From Actinomadura sp. HBU206391 (GTDB lineage Bacteria; Actinomycetota; Actinomycetes; Streptosporangiales; Streptosporangiaceae): a stretch of 33,184 nt of DNA. Positions within the stretch are counted from its first letter, which is position 1, and each line of letters begins with the position of its first letter. The notes beneath the pieces are model-generated. The model saw nothing but the letters and a program-made list of their open reading frames with translations. It made no database searches and had not been told where the DNA came from. Positions 1 to 7,543 of the stretch are shown here, piece after piece. Both the position numbers and the translations under genes were made by a program. The DNA is taken from the NCBI RefSeq assembly GCF_014323665.1, contig NZ_JABVEB010000061.1, positions 1-33,184 on the forward strand. Reading direction: 5' to 3'.

Positions 1-110
1 ATTCCGGTGGGGCACGCCTCCAGGTCCGCGGCCCAGCCGCGGCGGGGCGGGTCCGGGCGCAACAGGTAACCGAAATTGGCCCGTACTGGGCCGGACAGGA
101 GAACACGGGC
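1..110 (+). promoter_or_regulatory. rpsB leader region with two small hairpins
   Basis: This stretch precedes rpsB. It holds a CCGCGG/CCGCGG hairpin (26-31 with 37-42) and a second hairpin GGCCC/GGGCC (78-82 with 88-92, loop GTACT) that lies just ahead of the Shine-Dalgarno AGGAGA (97-102). A hairpin next to the ribosome-binding site would suit feedback control by S2, which is known for rpsB leaders in some other bacteria, but that role is inference here. I see no convincing -35/-10 pair. Confidence 0.3.
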
Positions 111-1067
111 ATGGCACCCGTCGTCACCATGAGGCAGCTGCTCGAGAGCGGCGTGCACTTCGGACACCAGACTCGCCGCTGGAACCCGAAGATGAAGCGC
201 TTCATCCTCACCGAGCGCAACGGCATTTACATCATCGACCTGCAGCAGTCGCTGTCGCACATCGACCGTGCCTACGAGTTCATCAAGGCGACGGTCGCAC
301 ACGGCGGCTCGATCCTTTTCGTGGGCACCAAGAAGCAGGGCCAGGAGGCCATCGCCGACCAGGCGCTGCGCGTCGGCATGCCCTATGTCAACCAGCGCTG
401 GCTGGGCGGCATGCTCACCAACTTCTCCACCGTGCACAAGAGGCTCACCCGCCTCAAGGAGCTCGAGGAGATCAACTACGACGACGTGGCCGGCTCCGGC
501 ATGACCAAGAAGGAGCTGCTCGGCCTCAAGCGCGAGAAGGACAAGCTGGAGCGCACGCTCGGCGGTATTCGCGACATGGCCAAGGTGCCCAGCGCCATCT
601 GGATCGTTGACACCAAGAAAGAGCACATCGCCGTCAACGAGGCCCGCAAGCTGAACATCCCGGTCGTGGCCATCCTCGACACCAACTGCGACCCCGACGA
701 GGTCGACTACCCGATTCCGGGCAACGACGACGCGATCCGCAGCGTCAGCGTCCTGACCCGCGTGGTGGCCGACGCGGTCGCCGACGGCCTGATCGCCCGT
801 GCGGGCGCGGCCGCCGGTGGCGACGAGAAGCCCGCCGAGGGCGGCGCGGTGACCGAGCCGCTGGCCGAGTGGGAGCGCGAGCTGCTCGAGGGCAAGAAGG
901 ACGACGAAGAGAAGACCGAGGCGCCGGCCGAGCCCGCGGCGGAGGCTTCGGCAGAGCCGGCCGCCGAGGCGCCGGCCGACGAGGCACCGGCCGAGGCCGC
1001 AGCCGACGAGGTCGCCGTGCCCGCCGCCTCAGCCGAGGCGCCGGTCGCCGAGGGAGAGCGCGCCTGA
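111..1067 (+). CDS. rpsB: 30S ribosomal protein S2
   Basis: Ribosomal protein S2 of the small subunit. The protein is 318 aa and opens with the family's typical MRQLLESGVHFGHQTRRWNP. Other conserved blocks include the GTKKQGQEAI and QRWLGGMLTNF stretches. The globular S2 body ends near residue 235. It is followed by a tail of about 80 residues rich in Ala, Glu and Pro, which makes the protein longer than the roughly 240 aa of E. coli S2; such acidic tails are common in actinobacteria. The ATG is preceded by AGGAGA at good spacing. It is the first gene of a block with tsf, as in most bacteria. The GC-rich tail codons create long Arg-rich shadow reading frames on both strands. Confidence 0.98.
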   Translation: MAPVVTMRQLLESGVHFGHQTRRWNPKMKRFILTERNGIYIIDLQQSLSHIDRAYEFIKATVAHGGSILFVGTKKQGQEAIADQALRVGMPYVNQRWLGGMLTNFSTVHKRLTRLKELEEINYDDVAGSGMTKKELLGLKREKDKLERTLGGIRDMAKVPSAIWIVDTKKEHIAVNEARKLNIPVVAILDTNCDPDEVDYPIPGNDDAIRSVSVLTRVVADAVADGLIARAGAAAGGDEKPAEGGAVTEPLAEWERELLEGKKDDEEKTEAPAEPAAEASAEPAAEAPADEAPAEAAADEVAVPAASAEAPVAEGERA

Positions 1068-1111
1068 GGCTCGGCTCGCCGACCTCAGCACGCCTGATCT
1101 GAGTCTTGGTC

Positions 1112-1138
1112 CCGGCGGCCCCATACGGGGGCCGCCGG
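1112..1138 (+). terminator. Hairpin between rpsB and tsf (attenuator or processing site)
   Basis: Perfect 11-bp inverted repeat (1112-1122 with 1128-1138, loop ATACG), 44 nt after the rpsB stop and 36 nt before tsf. There is no T-run after it, so it is more likely a partial terminator or RNA-processing structure that lowers tsf relative to rpsB than a full stop. Confidence 0.4.
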
Positions 1139-1174
1139 AGGCCGCACAATTCGACGAGAGAGACAGCGAAAACG

Positions 1175-2011
1175 ATGGCGAACTTCACCGCCGCGGACGT
1201 CAAGCGGCTCCGGGAGCTGACCGGCTCGGGGATGATGGCCTGTAAGAAGGCCCTCGAGGAGGCGGAGGGCGACTTCGACAAGGCCGTCGAGCTCCTGCGC
1301 CTCAAGGGCGCCAAGGACGTCGGCAAGCGCGCTCAGCGCACCGCCGGCAACGGCCTGGTGGTGACGCACTTCAACGGCGACACCGACGGGGTCCTGCTCG
1401 AGCTCAACTGTGAGACCGACTTCGTCGCCAAGAACGAGCGGTTCATCGAGCTGGCGAACAAGATCGCGGCATTCGTGGCGTCGAGTGACGCCACCGACGC
1501 CCAGAGCCTGCTCGCCACTGAGATCGAGCCCGGCAAGACCGTGCAGCTGCTGATCGAGGAGAACGGCGCCAAGATCGGCGAGAAGGTCGAGCTTCGCCGC
1601 TTCGCCCGCTTCCAGGGCGTCTACGTGACCAGCTACCTGCACAAGTCCGACCCGCAGCTGCCGCCGACCACCGGCGTGCTGGTCGAGTTGGACAAGGCCG
1701 ACGCCGAGGTGGCCAAGGACATCGCGCAGCAGATCGCCGCGATGTCGCCGAAGTACCTCACCCGGGACGAGATCCCGGCCGAGGCGATCGAGAAGGAGCG
1801 GGCGCTCGCCGAGCAGATCACCCGCGACGAGGGCAAGCCCGAGCAGGCGATCCCGAAGATCGTTGAAGGCCGCGTCAACGCCTACTTCAAGGATTTCGTC
1901 CTGTTGGAGCAGGCGTTCGTCAAGGACGGCAAGAAGACGATCGCCAAGGTCCTCGACGGGGCCGGGGTCCAGGTCAAGCGGTTCGCCCGCTTCAAGGTGG
2001 GTCAACTCTGA
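1175..2011 (+). CDS. tsf: Translation elongation factor Ts
   Basis: EF-Ts, the guanine-nucleotide exchange factor that recycles EF-Tu during elongation. It is 278 aa when read from ATG 1175; the frame is open back to 1106, but the conserved N-terminus (MANFTAADVKRLRELTGSGM) starts here. That UBA-like N-terminal domain (residues 1-55) includes the MMACKKALEEAEGD block. It is followed by the ELNCETDFVAKNERF signature, which in the family contacts EF-Tu. The length is normal for actinobacterial EF-Ts, which are shorter at the C-terminus than most enterobacterial forms. It lies downstream of rpsB after an 11-bp hairpin. Confidence 0.98.
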   Translation: MANFTAADVKRLRELTGSGMMACKKALEEAEGDFDKAVELLRLKGAKDVGKRAQRTAGNGLVVTHFNGDTDGVLLELNCETDFVAKNERFIELANKIAAFVASSDATDAQSLLATEIEPGKTVQLLIEENGAKIGEKVELRRFARFQGVYVTSYLHKSDPQLPPTTGVLVELDKADAEVAKDIAQQIAAMSPKYLTRDEIPAEAIEKERALAEQITRDEGKPEQAIPKIVEGRVNAYFKDFVLLEQAFVKDGKKTIAKVLDGAGVQVKRFARFKVGQL

Positions 2012-2088
2012 ACGCCTTCGGCTGAGGAGACATCCTGAAGCTGAGGGAGTCCCACATCAAGCAGTACGTGACCGAGGAGGCCGCCGCC

Positions 2089-2865
2089 GTGCAGGAGACC
2101 ACAACCACTGACACGACGGCGGCCTCTTCGTCGTCGTCTCCGGCGCCGCACGGTTGGCGGCGCGTGCTCCTCAAGCTCTCCGGAGAGGCCTTCGCAGGAG
2201 CCGAGCCGCTGGGAATCGACCCGGCGGTCGTGCACCACGTCGCCCAGGCCATCGCGGACGCCGTACGCGACGGCGTGCAGGTCGCGGTCGTCTGCGGTGG
2301 CGGCAACATGTTCCGGGGGGCCCGGCTGTCCGAGCGGGGCATGGACCGGGCCCGCGGGGACTACATGGGCATGCTGGGCACCGTCATCAACTGCCTGGCG
2401 CTGCAGGACTTCTGTGAGAAGCTCGGACTCGACACCCGGGTGCAGACCGCCATCACGATGGGACAGGTCGCTGAGCCGTACATCCCGCGGCGCGCCATCC
2501 GGCACCTGGAGAAGGGCCGAGTCGTGATCTTCGGTGCGGGCCTGGGCCAGCCGTTCTTCTCCACCGACACGTCGGCCGCGCAGCGGGCGCTCGAGATCGG
2601 TGCCGAAGCCGTGCTCAAGGGGACCCAGGTGGACGGTGTCTATGACGCCGACCCGCGCACGAATCCGGACGCGGTGAAGTTCGACCGGCTGGACTACGGT
2701 GAGGTCCTGCGCCGGAGCCTGAAGGTCATGGACGCCACGGCCATCAGCCTCTGCATGGACAACGGGCTGCCCATCGTCGTGTTCGATCTGATGGGACAGG
2801 GCAATATCATCCGGGCCGTCCGAGGTGAGAAGATCGGCACGCTGGTCGGCCCCGCCGACGGCTGA
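2089..2865 (+). CDS. pyrH: UMP kinase (uridylate kinase)
   Basis: Amino-acid-kinase-fold enzyme that phosphorylates UMP to UDP with ATP in pyrimidine nucleotide synthesis. Visible motifs are the LLKLSGEAF nucleotide-binding start, the VVCGGGNMFRGA loop, MGMLGTVINCLAL and the C-terminal LGVV-type core MDATAISLCMDNGLPI. Two in-frame GTG codons could start it. I chose 2089 because GAGGAGG (2074-2080) sits 8 nt upstream; the GTG at 2068 has no good ribosome-binding site and would add 7 residues. Either way the first ~25 residues are a Thr/Ser-rich tail outside the kinase fold. pyrH next to frr is the usual bacterial order. Confidence 0.96.
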   Translation: MQETTTTDTTAASSSSSPAPHGWRRVLLKLSGEAFAGAEPLGIDPAVVHHVAQAIADAVRDGVQVAVVCGGGNMFRGARLSERGMDRARGDYMGMLGTVINCLALQDFCEKLGLDTRVQTAITMGQVAEPYIPRRAIRHLEKGRVVIFGAGLGQPFFSTDTSAAQRALEIGAEAVLKGTQVDGVYDADPRTNPDAVKFDRLDYGEVLRRSLKVMDATAISLCMDNGLPIVVFDLMGQGNIIRAVRGEKIGTLVGPADG

Positions 2866-2917
2866 CCGGCCGAGGCCGAGGGCAGGCACGACAACTACAC
2901 GCGCGACGGGAGCCGAA

Positions 2918-3475
2918 GTGATCGACGAGATCCTCCTCGAGGCCGAGGAGAAGATGGAGAAGGCGGTCGCGGTCGCCAAGGACGACTTCGCCGCCATCCG
3001 GACCGGCCGGGTCACGCCCGCGATGTTCAATAAGATCACTGCGGAGTACTACGGTACGCCGACGCTGATCAACCAGCTGGCGTCCTTCACGACGCCCGAG
3101 CCGCGCATGGTGATCGTGCAGGTCTTCGACCGGTCGTCGCTCGGCGCGGTCGAGAGGGCCATCCGCGACAGCGACCTGGGCGTGAACCCGACGAACGACG
3201 GCAACGTCATCCGGGTGATCTTCCCCGAGCTCTCGGAGGAGCGTCGCCGCGAGTTCATCAAGGTCGCGGGCGGCAAGGCCGAGGACAGCAAGATCTCGAT
3301 CCGCAACATCCGGCGGCGGGCCAAGGACACGCTGGACAAGCTGTCCAAGGACGGCGAGGCCGGCGAGGACGAGGTTCGGCGTGCCGAGAAGGAGCTCGAC
3401 GACGCGACGCACAAGTACGTCGCGAAGATCGACGACCTGCTCGAGCACAAGAAGGCCGAGCTGCTCGAGGTATAG
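2918..3475 (+). CDS. frr: Ribosome recycling factor
   Basis: RRF splits post-termination 70S ribosomes together with EF-G. The 185-aa length is exactly the family norm. The protein begins at GTG 2918 with VIDEILLEAEEKMEKAV, preceded by GGGAG at 5 nt spacing; the frame is open further upstream but that part has no family resemblance. Conserved RRF features are FAAIRTGRVTPAMF, the hinge-side block around YYGTPTLINQLASF, and the C-terminal long helix containing VRRAEKELDDATHKYV. It follows pyrH by 52 nt and is almost contiguous with cdsA. Confidence 0.97.
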   Translation: MIDEILLEAEEKMEKAVAVAKDDFAAIRTGRVTPAMFNKITAEYYGTPTLINQLASFTTPEPRMVIVQVFDRSSLGAVERAIRDSDLGVNPTNDGNVIRVIFPELSEERRREFIKVAGGKAEDSKISIRNIRRRAKDTLDKLSKDGEAGEDEVRRAEKELDDATHKYVAKIDDLLEHKKAELLEV

Positions 3476-3484
3476 GGGTTGGCC

Positions 3485-4375
3485 TTGGAACAGGCCCGGG
3501 AGTCGGATCCGTCCGGCGAGGACTCGCAGGAGTCCGACGCAGCGGACGGGAAACGACCGCCGGGCAAGAAGCGCGGTCCCGGCCGCAACCTCCCCATCGC
3601 CATCGGCGTCGGGGCCGGGCTCGGCGCCCTCGTGGTGGTGTCCCTCTACACGCGTAAAGAGATCTTTCTCGCCGTCCTGGTCGTGTTCCTCGGCCTCGCG
3701 GTGCGGGAGCTGACCGACGCGTTCGCGGCTCGTGACATTCGCGTCCCGCTGATCCCGCTGGCCGTCGGCGGCCTGGCCATGCTGGTGACCTCGTACGTCT
3801 ACGGGGCCGAAGGACTGATCGGATCCTTCGCGCTGACGATCCTGGTCCTCCTCGTCTGGCGGATGGCCGCCGGCGCCGAGGACTACGTCCGCGACGTCAC
3901 CGCGGGCATCTTCACCGCCGCGTACATCCCCTTCCTCGGCGGGTTCGCGGTACTCCTGCTCGAGCCCGGGGACGGCGCCGAGCGCGTCGTGACCTTCATC
4001 GCGATCACGGTGGCGAGCGACATCGGCGGCTTCTTCGCCGGGACGTTCCTCGGCAGGCACAAGCTGGCGCCGGCCATCAGCCCGAAGAAGACCTGGGAGG
4101 GCCTGGCCGGTTCGGCCGTCGCCTGCATGCTGGTCGGGGCATGGCTGATGCCCTGGCTGCTCGACGGGCAGATCTGGCAGGGCGCCGTCCTGGGCGTGGC
4201 CGTGGTGTGCTCCGCGACCCTCGGCGACCTCATCGAGTCCATGATCAAGAGGGACCTCGGCGTCAAGGACCTCGGCAATCTGCTGCCCGAGCACGGCGGC
4301 GTCATGGACCGCCTCGACTCGCTGCTGGCCAGCGTCCCGATCGTGTGGATCGCGCTGCAGGTGTTCGGGATCTGA
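3485..4375 (+). CDS. cdsA: Phosphatidate cytidylyltransferase (CDP-diglyceride synthase)
   Basis: Integral membrane enzyme that makes CDP-diacylglycerol from phosphatidate and CTP, the branch point of phospholipid synthesis. It is about 296 aa with a charged N-terminal 35 residues (KRPPGKKRGPGRN) and then roughly eight hydrophobic segments. The C-terminal CDP-diglyceride synthase signature spans residues 252-278: S...KR, KDLGN, then the PEHGGVMDRLD end. An upstream block containing SDIGGFFAG and SPKKTWEG is also typical. Two TTG codons (3479, 3485) can start it. AGGGG (3474-3478), which overlaps the frr stop, fits 3485 better. It is probably co-transcribed with frr. Confidence 0.95.
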   Translation: MEQARESDPSGEDSQESDAADGKRPPGKKRGPGRNLPIAIGVGAGLGALVVVSLYTRKEIFLAVLVVFLGLAVRELTDAFAARDIRVPLIPLAVGGLAMLVTSYVYGAEGLIGSFALTILVLLVWRMAAGAEDYVRDVTAGIFTAAYIPFLGGFAVLLLEPGDGAERVVTFIAITVASDIGGFFAGTFLGRHKLAPAISPKKTWEGLAGSAVACMLVGAWLMPWLLDGQIWQGAVLGVAVVCSATLGDLIESMIKRDLGVKDLGNLLPEHGGVMDRLDSLLASVPIVWIALQVFGI

Positions 4376-4500
4376 CCTCCGGTCGTCGGCACGGCGGCCA
4401 CCGCGGGCGGGAGCGGCCGCAGGACCACCCCTGAGTCGCCCGACCCCCTGAGGTCAACACCGACCGCCTCTGAGGTCACCGAGCCGCCAGGCAGGTTCGG

Positions 4501-4533
4501 GACCGTACAGGTGGCACGGCCAGACCGTACAGG
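4501..4533. repeat. Two direct copies of GACCGTACAGG, 22-nt period
   Basis: GACCGTACAGG occurs at 4501-4511 and 4523-4533, exactly two helical turns apart, in the space between the convergent cdsA and SUFU-domain genes. The same intergenic space also carries CTGAGGTCA twice (near 4448 and 4471). No role is evident; there is no promoter-dependent gene start nearby. Confidence 0.6.
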
Positions 4534-4554
4534 GGGCAGGGGCAGCGCCTGCGG

Positions 4555-5706
4555 CTACTGCACGAGCCAGCTGCGGCCCTGCTGGGCGAGGCGCCGGATC
4601 AGGGCGTTCGACCCCTGCGCCTTGGCGTACCGCCGTTCCTCATCGGTGATCGGGACCAGCCACAGCCACTTGACCGGATCGTCGCCGACGGTGAACCCGG
4701 ACAGATCCGGCGCGTACGGCCCGGGCAGCCGGGTGGGGTCGTCGAGCAGCAGCACGCCCTCGAAAGGCGAGTCCTCCGCGCCCGAGCCGTTGAGCGGGAA
4801 CGTACGGGCCTCGTGGTACCACTTCACGACGTCGCCCGGCGCGAACCAGGTGACCGATCGCCATGGGTACTGCGCCAGCCAGGGGAACACGCTGCCCGCC
4901 CGCTGGCTCGGCAGCGTGGTGGCCACGGCGAGCTCGATGCGGGAGAGCGGCGAGACGTCGTCCTCGTACAGCTCGATCGTCGGCATCCGCTGGCAGCTCA
5001 TCCCGATCGTGCTGAGCACGGAGTAGGGACGGTCCGTCTGCTGCGGCCGTTCGGTCACTCCCACGATCGGCACCGGGGCCGCGCCGCCGCGTGACTGCCT
5101 GCCCACGTCGTGCCAGTAGTGGCCACCGGGGCCGAGCCGGCCGAGCAGGTGGCCGAGAGCGGACTGCTGGAATCCGGCCCAGGAGCCCTCGTCGGCACGC
5201 CAGCCCCAATAGGCCCTGGCCTCCCGGATCCGCGGGCCGAACTCCTCGATCTCCTCGTCCAGCGGGATGGCGAAGGGGCTCTGGGCGATGGCGTCGCGGC
5301 TGTACCCCGGGATGCCCCGGGTCATGTCCGACCACACCGGGATCACGCACAGGGGATCGCCGGCTTCGAGCACCGCGGCTCCGTCGCCCTCCTGGAACCA
5401 CACGACCTCGAGGGCGGCCGCGTCGAAGGCGGGCCTGCCCGCTGGGTGCTTGGTCCCGGCCGCCGGCATGGTCGGCGGCAGTCCTGCCTCAAGGCGCTCC
5501 AGGTCGACGCTCTGCGGCGCCGCCTCATGGTTGGCCAGCCAGACCGCGCCCACGATCGTGTCGCGCGAGTCCCTGAGGTAGGCGACCGTCGTCGTGCCGT
5601 CGGTCTCCACCGACAGCCTGCGGCTCTGGTACGGGCTCGTGTCGCTGATGACGACCTGGGTCGCAGAAGCCTTGGGCGAAGCGGGGCCCCTGCGCAATAC
5701 CGGCAT
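4555..5706 (-). CDS. Suppressor-of-fused (SUFU) domain protein
   Basis: A 383-aa cytoplasmic protein with no signal peptide or membrane segment. The C-terminal half (about residues 200-375) resembles the bacterial SUFU domain. It has a middle section containing ELAVATTLPS and a WYHEARTFPLNG stretch. It then has GVLLLDDP and the family's ending WLWLVPITDEERRYAKAQGSNAL. The N-terminal half is unrecognised. In bacteria SUFU-superfamily proteins are known mainly as immunity proteins of polymorphic toxins or as stand-alone proteins of unknown function; no toxin gene is visible beside it. Its ATG has no Shine-Dalgarno but has a TAAAGT box 8 nt upstream, so it may be translated from a leaderless mRNA. 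It converges on cdsA and diverges from rlmN. Confidence 0.75.
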   Translation of the reverse strand: MPVLRRGPASPKASATQVVISDTSPYQSRRLSVETDGTTTVAYLRDSRDTIVGAVWLANHEAAPQSVDLERLEAGLPPTMPAAGTKHPAGRPAFDAAALEVVWFQEGDGAAVLEAGDPLCVIPVWSDMTRGIPGYSRDAIAQSPFAIPLDEEIEEFGPRIREARAYWGWRADEGSWAGFQQSALGHLLGRLGPGGHYWHDVGRQSRGGAAPVPIVGVTERPQQTDRPYSVLSTIGMSCQRMPTIELYEDDVSPLSRIELAVATTLPSQRAGSVFPWLAQYPWRSVTWFAPGDVVKWYHEARTFPLNGSGAEDSPFEGVLLLDDPTRLPGPYAPDLSGFTVGDDPVKWLWLVPITDEERRYAKAQGSNALIRRLAQQGRSWLVQ

Positions 5707-5714
5707 AGATCATG

Positions 5715-5720
5715 ACTTTA
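5715..5720 (-). promoter_or_regulatory. Predicted -10 box for leaderless SUFU-domain gene
   Basis: Read on the minus strand the hexamer is TAAAGT (TANNNT), and 8 nt separate it from the ATG at 5706. That spacing puts the transcription start at or next to the start codon. No good -35 is visible. Confidence 0.35.
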
Positions 5721-5790
5721 GTGCAGTCCCCGCACGTGGAGGGACGCCTTTGGCCAGAGCACCTCGCTCTGTTTGAGACACTGACGGGTG

Positions 5791-6999
5791 ATGTCAGCCA
5801 TGCCGAGTCCAGCCGCCCCGACGCCGCGCACCCCCGGCCCGGAGAGCCCGAGTCCCGATATCGCGGACGCGGACGGTCCGAAGCGGGGCACTCCGCCGCC
5901 GCCGGGGCTGCTCACGTTCGCCGCTCCACGCCGGGCGAAGCCGCCCAGGCACCTCGCCGACCTCAGCCCGGCCGAACGCAGGGAGGCCGTCGCCGCGCTC
6001 GGTGAGAAGCCGTTCCGCGCCGATCAGCTCTCCCGGCACTATTTCGCGCGCCTGGTCGACGACCCGGCGGCCATGACGGACCTGCCCGCCGCCGTGCGCG
6101 ACCGGCTCGCGGGTGAGCTGCTGCCGACCCTGCTCAATCCGGTGCGGACCCAGACCTGCGACGGCGGCAGGACGCACAAGGCGCTGTGGAAGGCCTTCGA
6201 CGGAACACTGATCGAGTCCGTGCTGATGCGTTATCCGGACCGGATCACCATGTGCGTGTCCTCCCAGGCCGGTTGCGGCATGAACTGCCCGTTCTGCGCG
6301 ACCGGGCAGGCGGGCCTCACCCGCAACCTGTCCACAGGCGAGATCGTCGAGCAGGTGGCCGCCGGCGCACGTGCGCTGGCCCGCGGCGAGATCACCGGGG
6401 GGCCCGGGCGGATCTCCAACATCGTCTTCATGGGCATGGGCGAGCCGCTCGCCAACTTCAAGGCCGTGCTCGGGGCGGTGCGGCGCATCACCGATCCCGC
6501 TCCGGGCGGCCTCGGCATCTCGCAGAGATCGGTGACGGTGTCGACCGTGGGACTCGTCTCGGCGATCGAGAAGCTGACCGCCGAGAAGCTGTCCGTACGG
6601 CTGGCCGTCTCGTTGCACGCGCCCGACGACGAACTGCGCGACGAACTCGTACCGATCAACACCCGGTGGAAGGTCGCCGAGGTGCTCGACGCCGCCTGGG
6701 CCTACGCGGCGGCGACCGGCCGGCGGGTCTCGATCGAGTACGCGATGATCCGGGACATCAACGACCAGGCATGGCGGGCCGATCTGCTCGGCCGGCTGTT
6801 GCGCGGAAAGCTCGTGCATGTCAACCTCATCCCCTTGAACCCGACGCCGGGGTCCAAGTGGACGGCTTCCCGCCCACGTGACGAGAAGGAGTTCGTCGCG
6901 AGGCTTGAGGCACACGGCGTGCCCGTCACGGTTCGGGACACCCGTGGCAGGGAGATCGACGGGGCGTGCGGGCAGCTGGCCGCCGCCACCCAGACCTGA
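5791..6999 (+). CDS. rlmN: Dual-specificity 23S rRNA/tRNA adenine C2-methyltransferase RlmN
   Basis: Radical-SAM enzyme that methylates C2 of A2503 in 23S rRNA (and A37 of some tRNAs in E. coli). The CX3CX2C cluster motif is at C162, C166 and C169 (GCGMNCPFCATG). The C-terminal GACGQL segment supplies the conserved second catalytic cysteine. The MGMGEPLANF SAM-binding block and SVSLHAPDDELRD are also typical. Residues 1-36 are a Pro-rich disordered extension. Starts at GTG 5788, ATG 5791 or ATG 5800 are possible; GGGTGAT ahead of 5800 makes that one plausible too. Placement soon after cdsA matches other actinobacteria. Confidence 0.95.
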   Translation: MSAMPSPAAPTPRTPGPESPSPDIADADGPKRGTPPPPGLLTFAAPRRAKPPRHLADLSPAERREAVAALGEKPFRADQLSRHYFARLVDDPAAMTDLPAAVRDRLAGELLPTLLNPVRTQTCDGGRTHKALWKAFDGTLIESVLMRYPDRITMCVSSQAGCGMNCPFCATGQAGLTRNLSTGEIVEQVAAGARALARGEITGGPGRISNIVFMGMGEPLANFKAVLGAVRRITDPAPGGLGISQRSVTVSTVGLVSAIEKLTAEKLSVRLAVSLHAPDDELRDELVPINTRWKVAEVLDAAWAYAAATGRRVSIEYAMIRDINDQAWRADLLGRLLRGKLVHVNLIPLNPTPGSKWTASRPRDEKEFVARLEAHGVPVTVRDTRGREIDGACGQLAAATQT

Positions 7000-7007
7000 G
7001 GAGCCCC

Positions 7008-7517
7008 ATGTCGCGCTTCCCGGTGGTGCTGCGCGGTTACAACCGCGCGCAGGTCGACGCGGTCCTCGATCGCATCGCGGGGGTCGCCGCCCCCGGATCG
7101 CCGCAGACCGCGCCGGTCACCGCTGACGAGATCCGGGCGAGCCGCTTCGACGTGGCCACCCGCGGGTACGACCGCCGGGCGGTCGACGAGGCGCTGCACG
7201 AGCACATCCGGCGGCTGGCGGCGAGCGGCCCGAGGCCGTCGCGGCCGAAGCGGCCCCAGGTGCGGCAGGGCTGGCTGATCGACTGGGTCCAGAACGCGCA
7301 GTTCACCGGGGTACGGATGCGGCCCGGCTATGACGTGCGCGACGTGGACGCGTTCCTCGACCGGGTGGTAGCCGGTCTGCGCGGTGTGGCCCCGCCCGTG
7401 AGCGCCACCGACGTGCGCGAGTGCGTGTTCCGCACCGTCAAGTTCGGCCCTGGCTATACCGAGCGGGAGGTCGACGCCTTCCTCGTCCAGCTGGCCTCCG
7501 CGCTCGACGGTGGCTGA
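7008..7517 (+). CDS. DivIVA-like repeat protein (four repeats)
   Basis: A 169-aa soluble protein built almost wholly from four copies of the short DivIVA-type motif F-x-x-V/A-x-x-GY-x-x-x-x-VD-x-x-L. Copies start at residues 4 (RGYNRAQVDAVLDRI), 47 (RGYDRRAVDEALHEHI), 99 (PGYDVRDVDAFLDRV) and 141 (PGYTEREVDAFLVQL). In true DivIVA/Wag31 this motif is the N-terminal membrane-binding element and is followed by a long coiled coil; here no coiled coil exists. The start ATG 7008 has GAGGAG 4 nt upstream, overlapping the rlmN stop, so the two genes are probably co-transcribed. A link to polar growth or septum placement is inference. Confidence 0.85.
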   Translation: MSRFPVVLRGYNRAQVDAVLDRIAGVAAPGSPQTAPVTADEIRASRFDVATRGYDRRAVDEALHEHIRRLAASGPRPSRPKRPQVRQGWLIDWVQNAQFTGVRMRPGYDVRDVDAFLDRVVAGLRGVAPPVSATDVRECVFRTVKFGPGYTEREVDAFLVQLASALDGG

Positions 7518-7543
7518 GCCCGTACCTCACTTCACGTACGGGC
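7518..7543. terminator. Shared terminator hairpin between convergent genes
   Basis: GCCCGTAC (7518-7525) pairs perfectly with GTACGGGC (7536-7543) around a 10-nt loop. It begins right after the DivIVA-repeat stop and spans the stop codon of the convergent ABC permease gene, so it can serve both strands. There is no T-run on either side. Confidence 0.5.

Noticed and set aside
745..1326. Minus-strand Arg/Pro-rich frame opposite the rpsB tail and tsf start
   Set aside because: The composition is a by-product of the Ala/Glu codon repeats in the S2 tail.
2807..4294. Long minus-strand open frame (495 codons) opposite frr and cdsA
   Set aside because: It is antisense to two clearly conserved genes, is rich in His, Asp and Arg as GC-rich shadow frames are, and shows no domain.
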